64,000 nt of DNA from Sclerurus mexicanus (lineage: Eukaryota; Chordata; Aves; Passeriformes; Furnariidae): positions 1,605,765-1,669,764 of the forward strand of contig VWZF01005250.1 in the NCBI GenBank assembly GCA_013396755.1, written 5' to 3'. Below, in pieces: positions 41,001-52,540 of the stretch (position 1 is the first letter of the stretch; each line of letters begins with the position of its first letter). The translations under genes and the position numbers were made by a program. Below the pieces are notes generated by a model. That model was not told the DNA's origin. It did no database searches and saw only the letters and a list, made by a program, of their open reading frames with translations.

Positions 41001-44000
41001 GCATATGTAATTGTAGTAAGATAGTTTAAAGTCTTTTTAAATGATGAAAAAAAGAGAAAAGCCTCTAACTGATTGCAACTCACCTGTCTGAGTTTTGCAG
41101 AAGATCTGTCTCAGCACCTTCTGGAAGTGAAAGTACTAAATCTAGAAGGGAGATCAGGTGATGTCCTGTAAACCAAATGTTGTCATATTCCTTCTGAAAA
41201 AACAATATAAAAAGTTTAACTGAGTGCAAAATTTAAATCTTACATAATTTAACAATAATTTGAGTAAAACAGAAAAGGAAACAAAAAATTGAACACTGGA
41301 AGCAATGTTTTCTAATTACTACCTGTGACTGCAGTAGACAAACTAGCCTTTTCATAATCCTCCCTAATTTGTCTCTGCATGCCAAGCTGTTCTTTTCTAT
41401 TTCCTCAGAACAAATTCTCAACCTCTTCAGCATACCACCATCAATACAGTGAATATTTGTTTACATAAACTTAGCAAATTTTAGAAGTCACTCTTTTTTT
41501 ATGTGGAGGTATTTACCAGAAACTCTGTTTCATAATAGCAGTGTCACTGGGGTTTTTAAAAGTGAAATTTCAGAATCTACTTTTACCTATTCAATTTTAG
41601 TGCAAGCCCCTTTTGGAACAGTTTTCATATTATCATCTTCACCACTGTTGATTCAATATGCTGGACAGACTATGATCTAATAAAGAGTAATTCACTGTCA
41701 TCTGACTTATTTTGCCAGCATAGAAGATGCATACATTTGCTATATTGTCCTATTTGACAAAAGGCGGTATACTTGAGAATCAAATCTCATTTGAAAAAGG
41801 CCCTAAGCAGTTAAGAAAAAAAAAAAAACAATTAATCATTTAGTTTTAATTAATTTTCCCAACTTCCTAGTATAAATGATTATAAAATATGATACTGAAC
41901 TGGTTTTGATCTAGCTTAATCCTTTCTGATGAGTTTATCATTTGCAGAGCACTCATAATAAAATGCTGTCATCAGAAAAACCAAGAAAAAATTAATACTT
42001 CTGTCTTGACTGTAGGATTTGAATTATACTGAAAAATTAGGAAATGTGGGGATAAAACAAAATACTGAGTAGTTCCACTTCAAGGAAAAAACACATATTT
42101 TCAAGCACAGAAAAGGTAATAATTGCTTCCATAGAAAAATACAGTAAGATAGTGCAATTCAAAATGTAACTATAAAATTCTAAAGTAAATACAGATATAA
42201 AAAGCCAAAGTGATATTTTTAATATAATTTCCCAATCTTATGTTTCTTTTCAAAGTGGATTTTTTAATGCATCACTCAAAGTTTAAGCTGTAGACATTTT
42301 CTCAACATAATACAGACAGAATTTTGAGATGGCAACTCGCTTTTTAGCGGTAACAGCCTCACCGTTAACGATAAGTGAATCTGATCTTTTATATTTTTAA
42401 TAATGTATCCTTCCACACCAGCATGGTTGCTTGTCTTCAGTAAACACCTTCAAACAAACAAAACAAAGGTATTATCTCTTCAAAGCTGCCTACACAGTTA
42501 GCTCAAAACTTAGATGACATTATGGGCTTATTCACTAAGTGGGAGCTTTACCACAGAAAAACAGTGTGAATGTTGACCTTTAAACGCTGGCTTACATAAG
42601 ACAGGAGATTTTATGTGAGGCAACTGAAACTCGTTATTTATCAAAAAATTAACATAGTAAAATTAATGTGGCTGCACAGATGGGAACTGTCAGAAATCAT
42701 TGGACCTATGCAATTAAGCTGCACTAAGGCTGATATTACACAATCTACAGTAACTTGGATACATACCTGAATAATGTGTATTTTCCCTCTGTGTCAAACT
42801 TGTCTATGAACAACTGCAAAACACTTAAACTCTTCTTCCTCTAAAGAAAACAGATGTTATCAGACAGATTCTAATTCAATAAATTCAGCACTTAACCAAT
42901 TCTGTAGGTGACTTTACATACCATATGCTCCATGGGACAAAGGGTCATAATTTTCACCAAATCCTGCAGTGGGACAAAAAAAACCCCATTTTTAATTACA
43001 TACAGATTATTACACCACACTGACTAAAATCTACTCAAGACATTAAAAAAACCCAAACAAACAAAAAAACAAACAAAAGCCCCATAACAGACTTGATTAT
43101 GGGAAGATTCTCATCAGAAAAATTCAGTGGGCAAAAAACCCATAAGTTCAGCTTCAGTGGCCAAAATCCCAGGGCTGATATACAAGAGTACTAATCTTGT
43201 ACTGTTGAGTCCAAATAAGAATGTAGTCAAGCAGCAGCAGATTGGCAAGGCAGAGACAAAAACAAGCAAGCACCATCTTTTAACTAAGATCTGTGCCCAT
43301 CTGCCTCAGTGACCTCTACATACACTAAGTACATTTTAATTGTCACTGAAGCTACATGCTGTAGCAGGCAGAAAAGACAATCAATTCTGTGTAGCAAGAC
43401 ACTGGAGGTTTCAATTTAATGACACAGGTTCAGCAGCACATCCTCTCCTGAACACTTAGAGCACAGCTAGGCATTATTTGGAACCAAACTTTGGAGACTT
43501 CTGTACATTGCTTCTTATTACCTGAGGTACATTAATAAAGTCTCTGAATTCTAAATAGTGATGGAGAAGGCTGTTATCTTCCATTCTCAATAAACTGCTC
43601 TCAAGCAGATCCTGCAGGTGGGAAAAAAATATGGCAATAATATGCACATATATAAGACATTAATCTATATGCTTAACATTTCATGGCTAAAACAGCCTTC
43701 ACTGTAAATACTCATTCAGTTATTCAAAGTTTGCAGGAGCTGCAATTATAAGTGATAGTGATAATTTAAACATTTATGCAGGAGTGTAAATATTAGTATT
43801 TTTTAAGACTGAAGAATACCTAACAGTCTCAAAATATTTCTGGAACTACTACCTGAACAATCATTTGTACCTCTCTTAGAAGGGGAAAAAAAAAGTTTGA
43901 CCCTTCCTTAAATTGAAAAAAACAAACATTCTAACACAGAAAATAGAATTTAAAAAAAACCCAACTTACAAGTCCTTTAGATAACATCGATTCTTCTGTT

Positions 44001-47000
44001 CTAGAAAAAAAAAATCAAATTTAAGTTTTCAATTAAAAAGACACTGTTGATATTTAAGACGAACTATTAGAACAGAGGTCAACAAGAACTTGTCCCTCCA
44101 AAATTTTCATTCTATTTTCTAAATACAGTATCTTCATTACTCCTCTCAACAATTTTTAGAGTAAAACTGCTGATGAAAAGTTGAACATTAGTTTTTTTTC
44201 TCTTCAGGGTCAAAAATTACTTTCCCCCCCCCTCTATTTATAAATGTTCAAAAGCAGTGTCATCTCTCACAGGTGTCAACACAGTGATTAACAAAGAAAA
44301 TGAAATGGTAAGCATTCATAAAAGGAAACCTGCCTTCTATAGCAGTGCCAGAGGCTATTTGGTAACACCGCTGTTTATGGAAGGTGAAATAATCACAATA
44401 CACAGAAAGTTTGGTTTCCGTTAGAAAGCCTGACCTTTAATCAGGTCGCATATCAGGTCAGAGTACATTCAAATAAATAATACCACAATAGCTGCCTTTA
44501 CTATTACAGTAACTGTTACTGCACTGCAAGTAAATACACACTTTAATTATTCTGCACGTGTTTAAACTATCTTAATTTTGCATTTTCCAAATAAAGTTTC
44601 TAAAAATGCTATCAGAATATAAAATAAAAACAATACAAAAATATTTTAGGCAACTTAACAGAAGAAGCCATCTCGTAGTGGAACTTGCCATTTTAATGCT
44701 CAGGTTTAAAAACCTTCTCTGAACTTACCTGGTATATTTGAAATTTGATTCTATGAATTAGTATAGAAGATCACACCCATTATCTAGACCTGCAAATCTC
44801 ACAAACCCTACCTTTTCAGCAGCACTTCAATGTGTGTCATATTGCGGAGCAGAAGGTATGATGGACTAAAAGAGAAAAATTAGGATACACTAAGCTACAT
44901 AAGCCATATACATTTGCACATAATATATTTGACAGGATATTTTCTGAAAAACTATCTTTCTAAAATTAGTAATTTTGAAATAGATAAAAATTGTAAGTCA
45001 AATCACTGTTAGTAACTCTTACATAGAAACTGTCTATAAATATGTAATTGAACATTTAATACACATTAATTTGCTGCACATGACTAATCATGCCAGTTTC
45101 TTTAAAAGGACAGCTCATCTAAAATTAAACTATAATAGAGTAATCTGCAGGACTAGGTTCTTTATATATATAAGCTACATAAAATATAAATGCATAAAGG
45201 TTGACATAAAACTAATACTAGTGAAATACACAGTTTTTATTCATAAAATAAAGTTCTCTTCTGCTCAGAAAGAATCTTCAAAGTACAGATTTAGGATAAG
45301 TGAGAAAGAATAGCTCTCACCTAAAAACCACTGGAAAGCATTTGATACCAAAATGCTGAACAAACACCAGATATGACAGACATGCCAAAGAATCTGCAGA
45401 ATTCTTTTGCTCCATGTCTTCAAACTCCTGATTCTCCCAGTGTGGACTTTTGCTTTTATGATGCAAAAACACTAATGGTATCAATTCTCTTATATTCCAC
45501 AGAATGTCCTGAAAAACAAAGACAGACTGCCTATATTGCCTTTAAAATACCTGTATACCAATTAAGTTTCAAACCTTCAACTGTATTTGCAATGCATTCT
45601 CTTATACAGTATAAATTAAATATGTGATAATTACGATGCACACACACCAAAAAAAAAAAAAAAAGCTGCAGGAAAAATAACTATCGTTAGAAGAATGTTA
45701 CTAACACAGCAAAGTCAAGCACACAGAAGTTACCAAAAGACAAAATAAAGATAAAACAAAGTCATCCTGCAAACTCCTAGTTTGGCTCCCTCATCCTCAA
45801 TGCTATGAATAACAATAGTTTCATGATTACATTATGCCACAGAGGCTCTGTTTTTCTGATCACATAATACTCAGTATTTTGTTTTCTGCTCACTAGTCAA
45901 TATGCAACCCAACGTTTGCCTACTAAAGGCACGCCCTGCTTTAAAGCTGGAATTGCTCTGTACGACCTTTCTGTCCCATGATGTACAACACAAAGACACC
46001 TGACATTTGTACTTCACAAACACTACTGTGGTTACCCCCCACCTCCTTCACATGAATGAGGGGGTTGTTCAAGTCCTATTGTACATATGACAAACAAAGG
46101 GGGAGATCAAGGCTAGCTCACTGTTCCAGAGTTGTCAAAACTGGACATCCAGGATTTCATATTTTGGAAAATTAGGATTACGCAAGATGTCATATAGCCA
46201 AAGCATGACTTACTGACCTGAGCTTCAGCTCTCACTACCCAGTGCCATAAATGCCAGAACTAAATTTTTTGATAAAAAACAAAGAGAACATTAACTCATA
46301 ATTAGCATTAAAAATACGGTTTCAGACTGTGCCAAACAGAAAAGGCAGTGAAGCCAGCCAGTTTTTCAGAGCACCCTTCAACTATCTTAACCATGAGATC
46401 ATCAGTTTAGATTCTTTGATAGTCAGCTGGCACTGCACCAGGCACATTACAGATTTCTCTCTGCAACACTTGGATTAAAGACAGTGTACATATTACCTTG
46501 ACATAATACTGCAGCAAAGATGATCGTTTAGATGTTCTAATTAGTTTGTACATTACCAAGAGAAAGAAGCAGTTAGAGCAAAGCTGCAGCTGCTGATTCC
46601 AAGAGTAGTGCAAATTTGTTTATCAAGGAGCAGAACTGTGCTTACAAGATTTGTTATTTCCACACATGGTACCTGGAACTGTTCTAGAACTTTATCTGCC
46701 TGTATTATCTTATAAGGCCCAGTAAGTCACTCCACTAACCAATAAAGGAAGCAAAATGAGTTCTAGAACAAACTACAAGTAATTCTGAACTAGACCACTA
46801 GTTTTGCAAACACTGTAATCAATTTTGACTGCACTTACTATAATTTCAGTTGCAAAATGCCGGAAAGGATGTTCTTCGATGCCTTCAAGTTGTTCAAGCT
46901 GAGCAGTCAATAATGGGTATTTCAGGCTTTTCATACAGCTGAAATAAAAAGTGGTGGAACTAAATCACCAATATGGTCACAAACAGAGACTATTATAATG

Positions 47001-50000
47001 TCACTGATGACCAAGAATAAAGTCTATACTCATTAGATGCTGCTATTCCTGGTATTTCAAGAATAAAAAAGTTAACATTTTCTGTAGGAGCCTTCCTTAG
47101 ACTTCACCTCCAGATTATGATTATCCTTACTGTTGTAAATTTGAGAAGCAGAGGAATACCAAATCACCTTCACAGTGCAGCAACTAATAGTTCTTTACCA
47201 CTTCCCTGTACTGAAAAAAGTAGTTTTTACCTTTCTTCTCTCCCTTCATAAATATAAAGGCCTATTTAGGCCACATTAGTGTAAGTAGGCAGCATTATAA
47301 AAGGTGATTTATTTACTGCCTGTATAATAAATGTCTACTGCTCACTTTGTTAAGTTAAAGGAATATATTACACTGACACAAAATGCTCACAATTTTAATA
47401 ATTCTTCTTTCAGCTCCATGTCATTGTATTCTGATGACTTTTCCATATTTTTAACAACTTCATTCACAAAAGGTTTAGCAAAGTCCACCACTGCATTACA
47501 GCATTGACAAAGACCAAATTTATCTTCTTGTATTTGTTGTTTTGTATAAGGTACAGGTAAGGGAGTCAGCTGATTCATAATCATGGCCAAAGACAAACCC
47601 ACTGAGTAGGCCTTCTTGTTCTGAAGTTTCAAAAGCACTGGGGGAAAGAAAAAAAAAGAAAAAAAAAACAACATTGAAAAAGAGAGAACATTTTGGACAT
47701 TAAGTTTTACTTACTCAGGAAAGGAAAACACAAAGAAAAACAATGTGACTACATAAGAAAGCATTTAGTTTCAGGGAAGGAGCTCACATAAGCAAATCCA
47801 GCAAGACAAACATCAGCAGCAAGTTTAATATGCTGTAGTTAACATGACCATGTATCTGCAAGTAACAAATATTAAAGCTATCAGGCATTCTCCATAGCAC
47901 CATGGGGACTGAAAAACATCTGTTTCTAGAACTGGGCTAAATGAAACAATACTCAATTTCCCTGACCTGGAAAATGCATTTATTATTTGACTCCTTTCGG
48001 GCTTGGCAAAACCAGAGACAGAGAAAAAGAAAGTGCCCAGCTTTTCTGCTGAGAACTGACTCTACCTGAGGCAGCTCAGAACTGGTCTTTACTCCATGGC
48101 AGAACCAACAGAGGCACTCTCAGACTGAGGAAGCAGCACCAGAGGCTCTCCACTTTAACTGGACTCAGTGCAGGCTAACTGCAGATTGGCTATCCAAAAA
48201 ACCACGTATGTCTCTTGTTAAATTGTAACATATTACAAAACACATCTCAGAGATTGCTTCGATCAGAATTCAGCTTGATACACAACACTTGGTTTCATCT
48301 CACAAAACAAATAGGGAACTACCACTTCTTACCTTAGAGGGTGTCCAAATCCAACATTTTTAATTTTAATATATAAGCCAGAATAATGCTTCCCCCTCAC
48401 TAATAAAGTATTTCAACATGCTTCAACTGAAATGAAAGTTTTATACCATAAAAATATGGAACTATATGTTTTAAAAGTTAAATAATGAAGCAGTTCACAA
48501 ATCCATTTAATTCTCTATTTCTCTAACAATAGTATGGTGCTTTACACCCCTAAATATAACTGTCATAGGACCACATTCTCGTAACTGATAAGAAATAGCT
48601 GAATATTGCTTTTTCAACTGATGCTATTAATACCATCTAAAATCTTTTTCTAGCAGGCCAATATAAACATGAAAGTTATACCTTGTGTTATTTTGTAGAA
48701 TATAATAGACTGTAAAGCTAGTCAGGACAGGCGTATTCTGAAACCATTCCAGCAAAGGCTAAATTACATTGATAAAAAAATGAGAAAACTTAATTCAGAA
48801 ACTGCACGATAAACTGAATCTTACCTGTCTGTAAAGGCTGAAGCAATAACAGGACAGTTTGACACACTTGCTCTCCAGAGGTCTGCTCAATTTGCTCAAG
48901 TAAACCCAAAAACAGTTCCTTTGGATTGCATAGCTGCAAGAGAGGAACAATGCATGTTTTTTAATAACCATGGTCATAACCTAAAACATTAATCACAAGC
49001 AAATTTGGACACAATTCCTGAATGTTAAGAGAGCAGATCTGAACATCCAAGATAATATTTAAGAAAACAAATATGAAACAATAAGCACTTGCCTACAATT
49101 AATGTTTTCTGTAGAGCATATGTGTGTGTACACCTTCATATAAGCTGAAAATATATAATACTGAAAGTTGACAATAAAATTGATTTTTACGGCCTATAAA
49201 AACCTCACAGTATCTTTGCAAAGTAATCCTTATAAGCAGAGAGAAAAGTGAAACTTGAGTGTAAATTTAACTCAAGCTATAAAGTTTGCAAGTATTTTTT
49301 AAAGTGCATGACTGAAAGAGAATGAGTACTTTGAGATAAAAACTTTCTTCCCCTACTACTCCATCAGAATCATCAGGTAATCATTGTCATACTGAAGAAG
49401 GATGAATGGTTAAAGGAGTAGATTATGCTGAGTGAATCATAGAAAAGAAGACAATAAATACTATTCAGATCCAGGTAAGTGGAAAATGGCAAGGTCTTGC
49501 AGAATAGTTTTGAAACAAGTAAGCAGAGAACATGACCAGAGAGACATCGAATTAGATACTAGAAACTGCATTTAGCAGTGTACGGTGAGCTTTACTCAGG
49601 TTTGTTAACCTAGTGCATCGTGTCCTTTAGAGGAGCTTAGCCCAGTATAGTGTGCAAACTACACCCCTGAAGCTGGGGCTGCCCACCTCCAAACAAAGAG
49701 CCCTACCCACTGAACACACACCATGAGTTCAGAATACACTGCGCCTTTACATTGAAGCAAGAGCATAAGCTGTCAAGAGCAGTTTCTCCAAGCGACAATG
49801 TAGATTCACTAAGCAAATATTGTTTGAATCAAATTGTATAAAAACGTTTGTATATTTGGCCTTTGATGTGCTAGCTTTGTGGATTAATGATCTAGCACCC
49901 TTTTCTGGGTGGAACTGTAATTAATGAAATCCCTCCACCCTGTGTGTCATTCGGCTTTGCATACTGGATGAATATCTCACTTTTCAGGGACAATACCGAA

Positions 50001-52530
50001 TCTGCAGTAAACAAGTGGCAGTTTTGCTGTGGCTGCTCTGACCGCAGTGGTTGGCCATTAAGAACTTCATGAGTGCTATCTGCTGCCTTCTTCTGGGTAA
50101 TGCTTTGTCTCTGCTTTGCCCAGTTACTAATTTCAGATGTGTAAGAGGTTAATTATCTCTGAGAACACTAAGCTTGTGTCTACTTCAGATGAAACTGGTC
50201 CATGAGTTTAAAAACTACAGGAAACAAGAAGAACCCAGAAATATTCATGCTTTGTTTTCTTTGGAAATCAGGGGAAGAAATTAGGATGTCCCCCTTCCCT
50301 ACAATTATTGTATTATAATCCTGTATTTCAAAACCATACCTGTGCCAACTGATCTAGTATCCTCAGGCAGTGTTCTCGCTTATCATCATCTTGTTTATAC
50401 ATGAAAATACATCTAACAAGAGGAGAGATGAGATTCCAACCCATATTCTTGATGATAACCTAAAAACCAGATTTTCAGAGAATAAACGAAAACTGGATGT
50501 CTTCTAAACCCAGAAAGATTGTATATATAAAGAACAAAAGAGAAAGCAGATCAATGTCCTGGTTGTAACCAACACCATCACTGTCACTGTGATTGAATGT
50601 TTAACAAATATTACTATAAAGTTCTGTGTTTGATATATACCGTATTCTCTCCCCCATACCTATAAATGCAGCTGTATATTTTATATAGTTTTCTTCAATT
50701 TATTAACAAGTCAATATATACTTTTAAGTGTCTATGACAATATATTTAAGACAGGACTGAATAGAGGAGTTTTGCTGAAAGAGTGCTTAGATAAATTACA
50801 CTTAATCTGAGGGGATTGAGATCTTCAGTTTTAACTCCAAACTCACAAAATTCAAAACCAGACTGTAAACCCCATGTAGCACTGCTAAAATATTCCATTC
50901 CTCATATCTCTGTAAAATTTGGTATATTCTCTCAGCTTCCCAAGTGCCCGCAAACACTAATATCTCTAAGTAGCATCAGCTTAGTTGGCTCTTAAAATTT
51001 TGACCAGTACTATTATATCCATCTTTGGTGGGTTGATCCCAGACAGCAATTAAGTACCCACCAGCTGCTTGCTCACTCTCATCCCGCCGTGGGATGGGGC
51101 GAGAGTCAGAAGAACAGATCAGATAATAAATCCTGAGATAAAGACAATTTCATAAGTGAAAGACAAAAGATAGCAGAGCACGATGGGAGGAAGAATGCAA
51201 ACCCACTGCCACCAGCAGACCAATGTCCAGCCAGTCCCCAAGCAACAACTACTTTGGAATGTGTCCCCAACCTCACGTGTTCTTATTGCTGAGCATGATG
51301 TTGTATGGCATAAAATATCTCATCAGTTTGGGTCAGCTGTCCCAGCTGTGTCCCCTCCTAACCTTCCTGCTTACTGATGGGGCAATGTCAGAAATAGAGA
51401 AGGCCTTGATGCTGTACAAGCACCGGTCAGTAAAAGCTGAACCACTGGTGTCTTACCAACACTGTTTCAGTCACAAATCTAAAACCCAGCACTGCACAGG
51501 CTGCAATAAAGAAAGTCAACTTCATGCCAGCCAGACCCATTACACCCTCTGAAATGCATGTCCTACAAAAGAGGGTCACTATCAGTTTCTCCTAATTATG
51601 CTTTTGTCCTTCCTCTTCTTTTTGCTTCACTTACTAAAAATCAGTTATCAATGTTTTTTTTAAGATTACCCTGATTTGGGTTCCTGTGAGCTACCTAAAT
51701 TACAAAATAATGTGCACTTAACACAGAGCAACTTATCAGCTATTCATAAGCACAGCCTTGCTTCACAGCTTTCCCTTCTTAATACGTAATGTTACCTATT
51801 TAATGGTGTTAATGCACAACTACTAAAGAGTGCAAATTTAAACTCACCTTATTTTTTTCATTTTGAATTACTTCTAATAACTGAGCCGCATATCCATCTT
51901 CTAAACATTTCTGACCTGCTACCTGAAACAGATTAAAATCTTCTCCTTTGAAATCAGATTCTTCCAGAATTTGCTAGAAAGAAAATATGGATGTTTAACT
52001 CCACGCTTATAAAAGTCAAATAAGAAAAGCCATGCTTTCATTTCAAAATTAAATGTAGTATCATTGTAACTTATATATATTTTTCACATATTAAAAAAGC
52101 TACCAAGAGTTACTACAGAAGAGAAAGCAGTAATTCAACAGCACTTTCTAAGTCCAGACTACAGCATGCTGTTTGGAAGATGTATTTTCTACAACAACTT
52201 GCTTTTATTGCTGGGTACAACAACATTTCTTTCTCCAAGAAGCAGAAATTATGGAGCTTCTTGGGTTAAGCACCACAGAGAAGTTAATGAAACATGGATG
52301 CTGAGGAACTCTACTAACAACTACCTCTGTTTTGAGGTATTTTTCATTTTAATTATAATATATATAAATATTATATTTTAGTGTAATATTATTATTAATA
52401 TAATATATAAAGAGAAATGCATACTGCTTATGCTTGTCATTTTTAAGGAAGGAAAACTACTTACACATCTTTGTATTATGGCTTGCAGTTCATCAACTGC
52501 CATTGTAGTTTGACTGTGTTCTTCTGGCAT
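34938..52530 (-). CDS. GLMN: GLMN (glomulin), complete coding region, 18 exons
   Basis: The minus-strand exons in transcript order are 52530/52503-52465, 51973-51848, 50459-50340, 48933-48825, 47637-47391, 46938-46839, 45508-45321, 44865-44812, 44000-43970, 43611-43522, 42963-42922, 42840-42767, 42447-42363, 41193-41084, 39977-39914, 36764-36641, 35260-35178 and 35045-34938. All junctions keep phase. From ATG 52503 this is 597 residues, against about 594 in human. Diagnostic segments are VIIKNMGWNLIS, GLCQCCNAVVDFAKPFV, GKYTLFRCLLKTSNHAGVE, LPEGAETDLLQNSDRIMASL and SALFTFDLIESVLARVEELI. Known role: a cytosolic HEAT-repeat-like protein. Its C-terminal part binds the RING domain of RBX1 and inhibits cullin-RING ubiquitin ligases; loss causes glomuvenous malformations in humans. 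The gene is head-to-head with RPAP2 and tail-to-tail with C1orf146. Confidence 0.96.
35178..35260 (-). CDS. GLMN: GLMN exon 17 (coding)
   Basis: An 83-base exon with minus-strand acceptor ttctacag and donor cttcaa|gtgagt. It reads AHSSNTVCSVTVSGEKMPAM then TTGMQLQ. Confidence 0.93.
36641..36764 (-). CDS. GLMN: GLMN exon 16 (coding)
   Basis: A 124-base exon with acceptor tttgaatag and donor ggaaag|gttagt. It reads TGVWTTLAKIEQNFLKPLRV then GLNMSKAHYEAEIKNKK, nearly the family sequence. Confidence 0.95.
36765..39913 (-). other. GLMN: GLMN intron 15
   Basis: 3.1 kb, the longest stretch between adjacent GLMN exons. It is AT-rich with no repeat I can name and no plus-strand gene supported. Confidence 0.55.
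39914..39977 (-). CDS. GLMN: GLMN exon 15 (coding)
   Basis: A 64-base exon with acceptor aattcacag and donor aatcaa|gtaagt. It reads IMASLNLLRYLVIKDCESDN then Q. Confidence 0.95.
41084..41193 (-). CDS. GLMN: GLMN exon 14 (coding)
   Basis: A 110-base exon with acceptor gttttttcag and donor agacag|gtgagt. It reads WFTGHHLISLLDLVLSLPEG then AETDLLQNSD. Confidence 0.95.
42363..42447 (-). CDS. GLMN: GLMN exon 13 (coding)
   Basis: An 85-base exon with acceptor gtttgaag and donor ttaacg|gtgagg. It reads CLLKTSNHAGVEGYIIKNIK then DQIHLSLT. Confidence 0.94.
42767..42840 (-). CDS. GLMN: GLMN exon 12 (coding)
   Basis: A 74-base exon with acceptor ttttctttag and donor attcag|gtatgt. It reads RKKSLSVLQLFIDKFDTEGK then YTLF. 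Confidence 0.94.
42922..42963 (-). CDS. GLMN: GLMN exon 11 (42-base micro-exon)
   Basis: 14 whole codons, DLVKIMTLCPMEHM, with acceptor cactgcag and donor catatg|gtatgt. Confidence 0.93.
43522..43611 (-). CDS. GLMN: GLMN exon 10 (coding)
   Basis: 30 whole codons, DLLESSLLRMEDNSLLHHYL then EFRDFINVPQ, with acceptor cacctgcag and donor cctcag|gtaata. Confidence 0.94.
43970..44000 (-). CDS. GLMN: GLMN exon 9 (31-base micro-exon)
   Basis: It reads TEESMLSKGL with the first base completing the previous codon. The acceptor is tttttttctag and the donor is ggactt|gtaagt. It is easily missed by automated prediction, but the phase requires it. Confidence 0.92.
44812..44865 (-). CDS. GLMN: GLMN exon 8 (coding)
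   Basis: A 54-base exon with acceptor ttctcttttag and donor gaaaag|gtaggg. It reads PSYLLLRNMTHIEVLLK. Confidence 0.93.
45321..45508 (-). CDS. GLMN: GLMN exon 7 (coding)
   Basis: A 188-base exon with acceptor gtttttcag and donor tttttag|gtgaga. It reads DILWNIRELIPLVFLHHKSK, then an acidic linker, then LACLSYLVFVQHFGIKCFPV. Confidence 0.9.
46839..46938 (-). CDS. GLMN: GLMN exon 6 (coding)
   Basis: A 100-base exon with acceptor ttatttcag and donor attata|gtaagt. It reads CMKSLKYPLLTAQLEQLEGI then EEHPFRHFATEII. Confidence 0.93.
47391..47637 (-). CDS. GLMN: GLMN exon 5 (coding)
   Basis: A 247-base exon with acceptor ctttcccccag and donor aaaatt|gtgagc. It reads KKAYSVGLSLAMIMNQLTPL, PVPYTKQQIQEDKFGLCQCC and NAVVDFAKPFVNEVVKNMEK. 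Confidence 0.95.
48825..48933 (-). CDS. GLMN: GLMN exon 4 (coding)
   Basis: A 109-base exon with acceptor ctctcttgcag and donor agacag|gtaaga. It reads LCNPKELFLGLLEQIEQTSG then VCQTVLLLLQPLQT. Confidence 0.95.
48934..50339 (-). other. GLMN: GLMN intron 3
   Basis: 1.4 kb with no coding feature seen and no repeat that I can name. Confidence 0.55.
50340..50459 (-). CDS. GLMN: GLMN exon 3 (coding)
   Basis: 40 whole codons with acceptor ggttttta-g and donor gcacag|gtatgg. It reads VIIKNMGWNLISPLVRCIFM, then a basic/acidic linker, then CLRILDQLAQ. Confidence 0.95.
51028..51550. mobile_element. old avian endogenous-retrovirus solo LTR (GLMN intron 2)
   Basis: The segment begins ttggtgggttgatcccagac and contains catgatgttgtatggcataa, gggtcagctgtcccagctgt and an AATAAA at 51505-51510. 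This is the pattern I associate with a common avian LTR family; there is no adjoining internal gag/pol/env sequence. Open frames of 64 and 109 residues across it are not retroviral genes. Family, orientation and exact termini need a repeat library. The copy is degenerate, with no clear target-site duplication by eye. Confidence 0.65.
51848..51973 (-). CDS. GLMN: GLMN exon 2 (coding)
   Basis: 42 whole codons with acceptor tttctttctag and donor aataag|gtgagt. It reads QILEESDFKGEDFNLFQVAG then YAAQLLEVIQNEKNK. Confidence 0.94.
52340..52410. repeat. AT-rich simple sequence
   Basis: An imperfect (TA/TAA)n tract in GLMN intron 1, just downstream of the first coding exon's donor on the minus strand. 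Confidence 0.7.
52465..52530 (-). CDS. GLMN: GLMN first coding exon with two in-frame ATGs
   Basis: ATG at 52503 gives MAVDELQAIIQRC, matching the human start. A second ATG at 52530, 27 bases upstream in frame, would add MPEEHSQTT. The exon's own acceptor is probably the AG at 52540-52539 or 52538-52537, only a few bases before the upstream ATG. The donor is agatgt|gtaagt. An untranslated first exon is expected in the CpG island near 53.5-54 kb. Confidence 0.88.
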
Positions 52531-52540
52531 CAAAAACTCT

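Noticed and set aside
51183..51552. Open frames across the solo LTR
   Set aside because: LTR sequence normally encodes no protein; the frames show no retroviral protein motifs.
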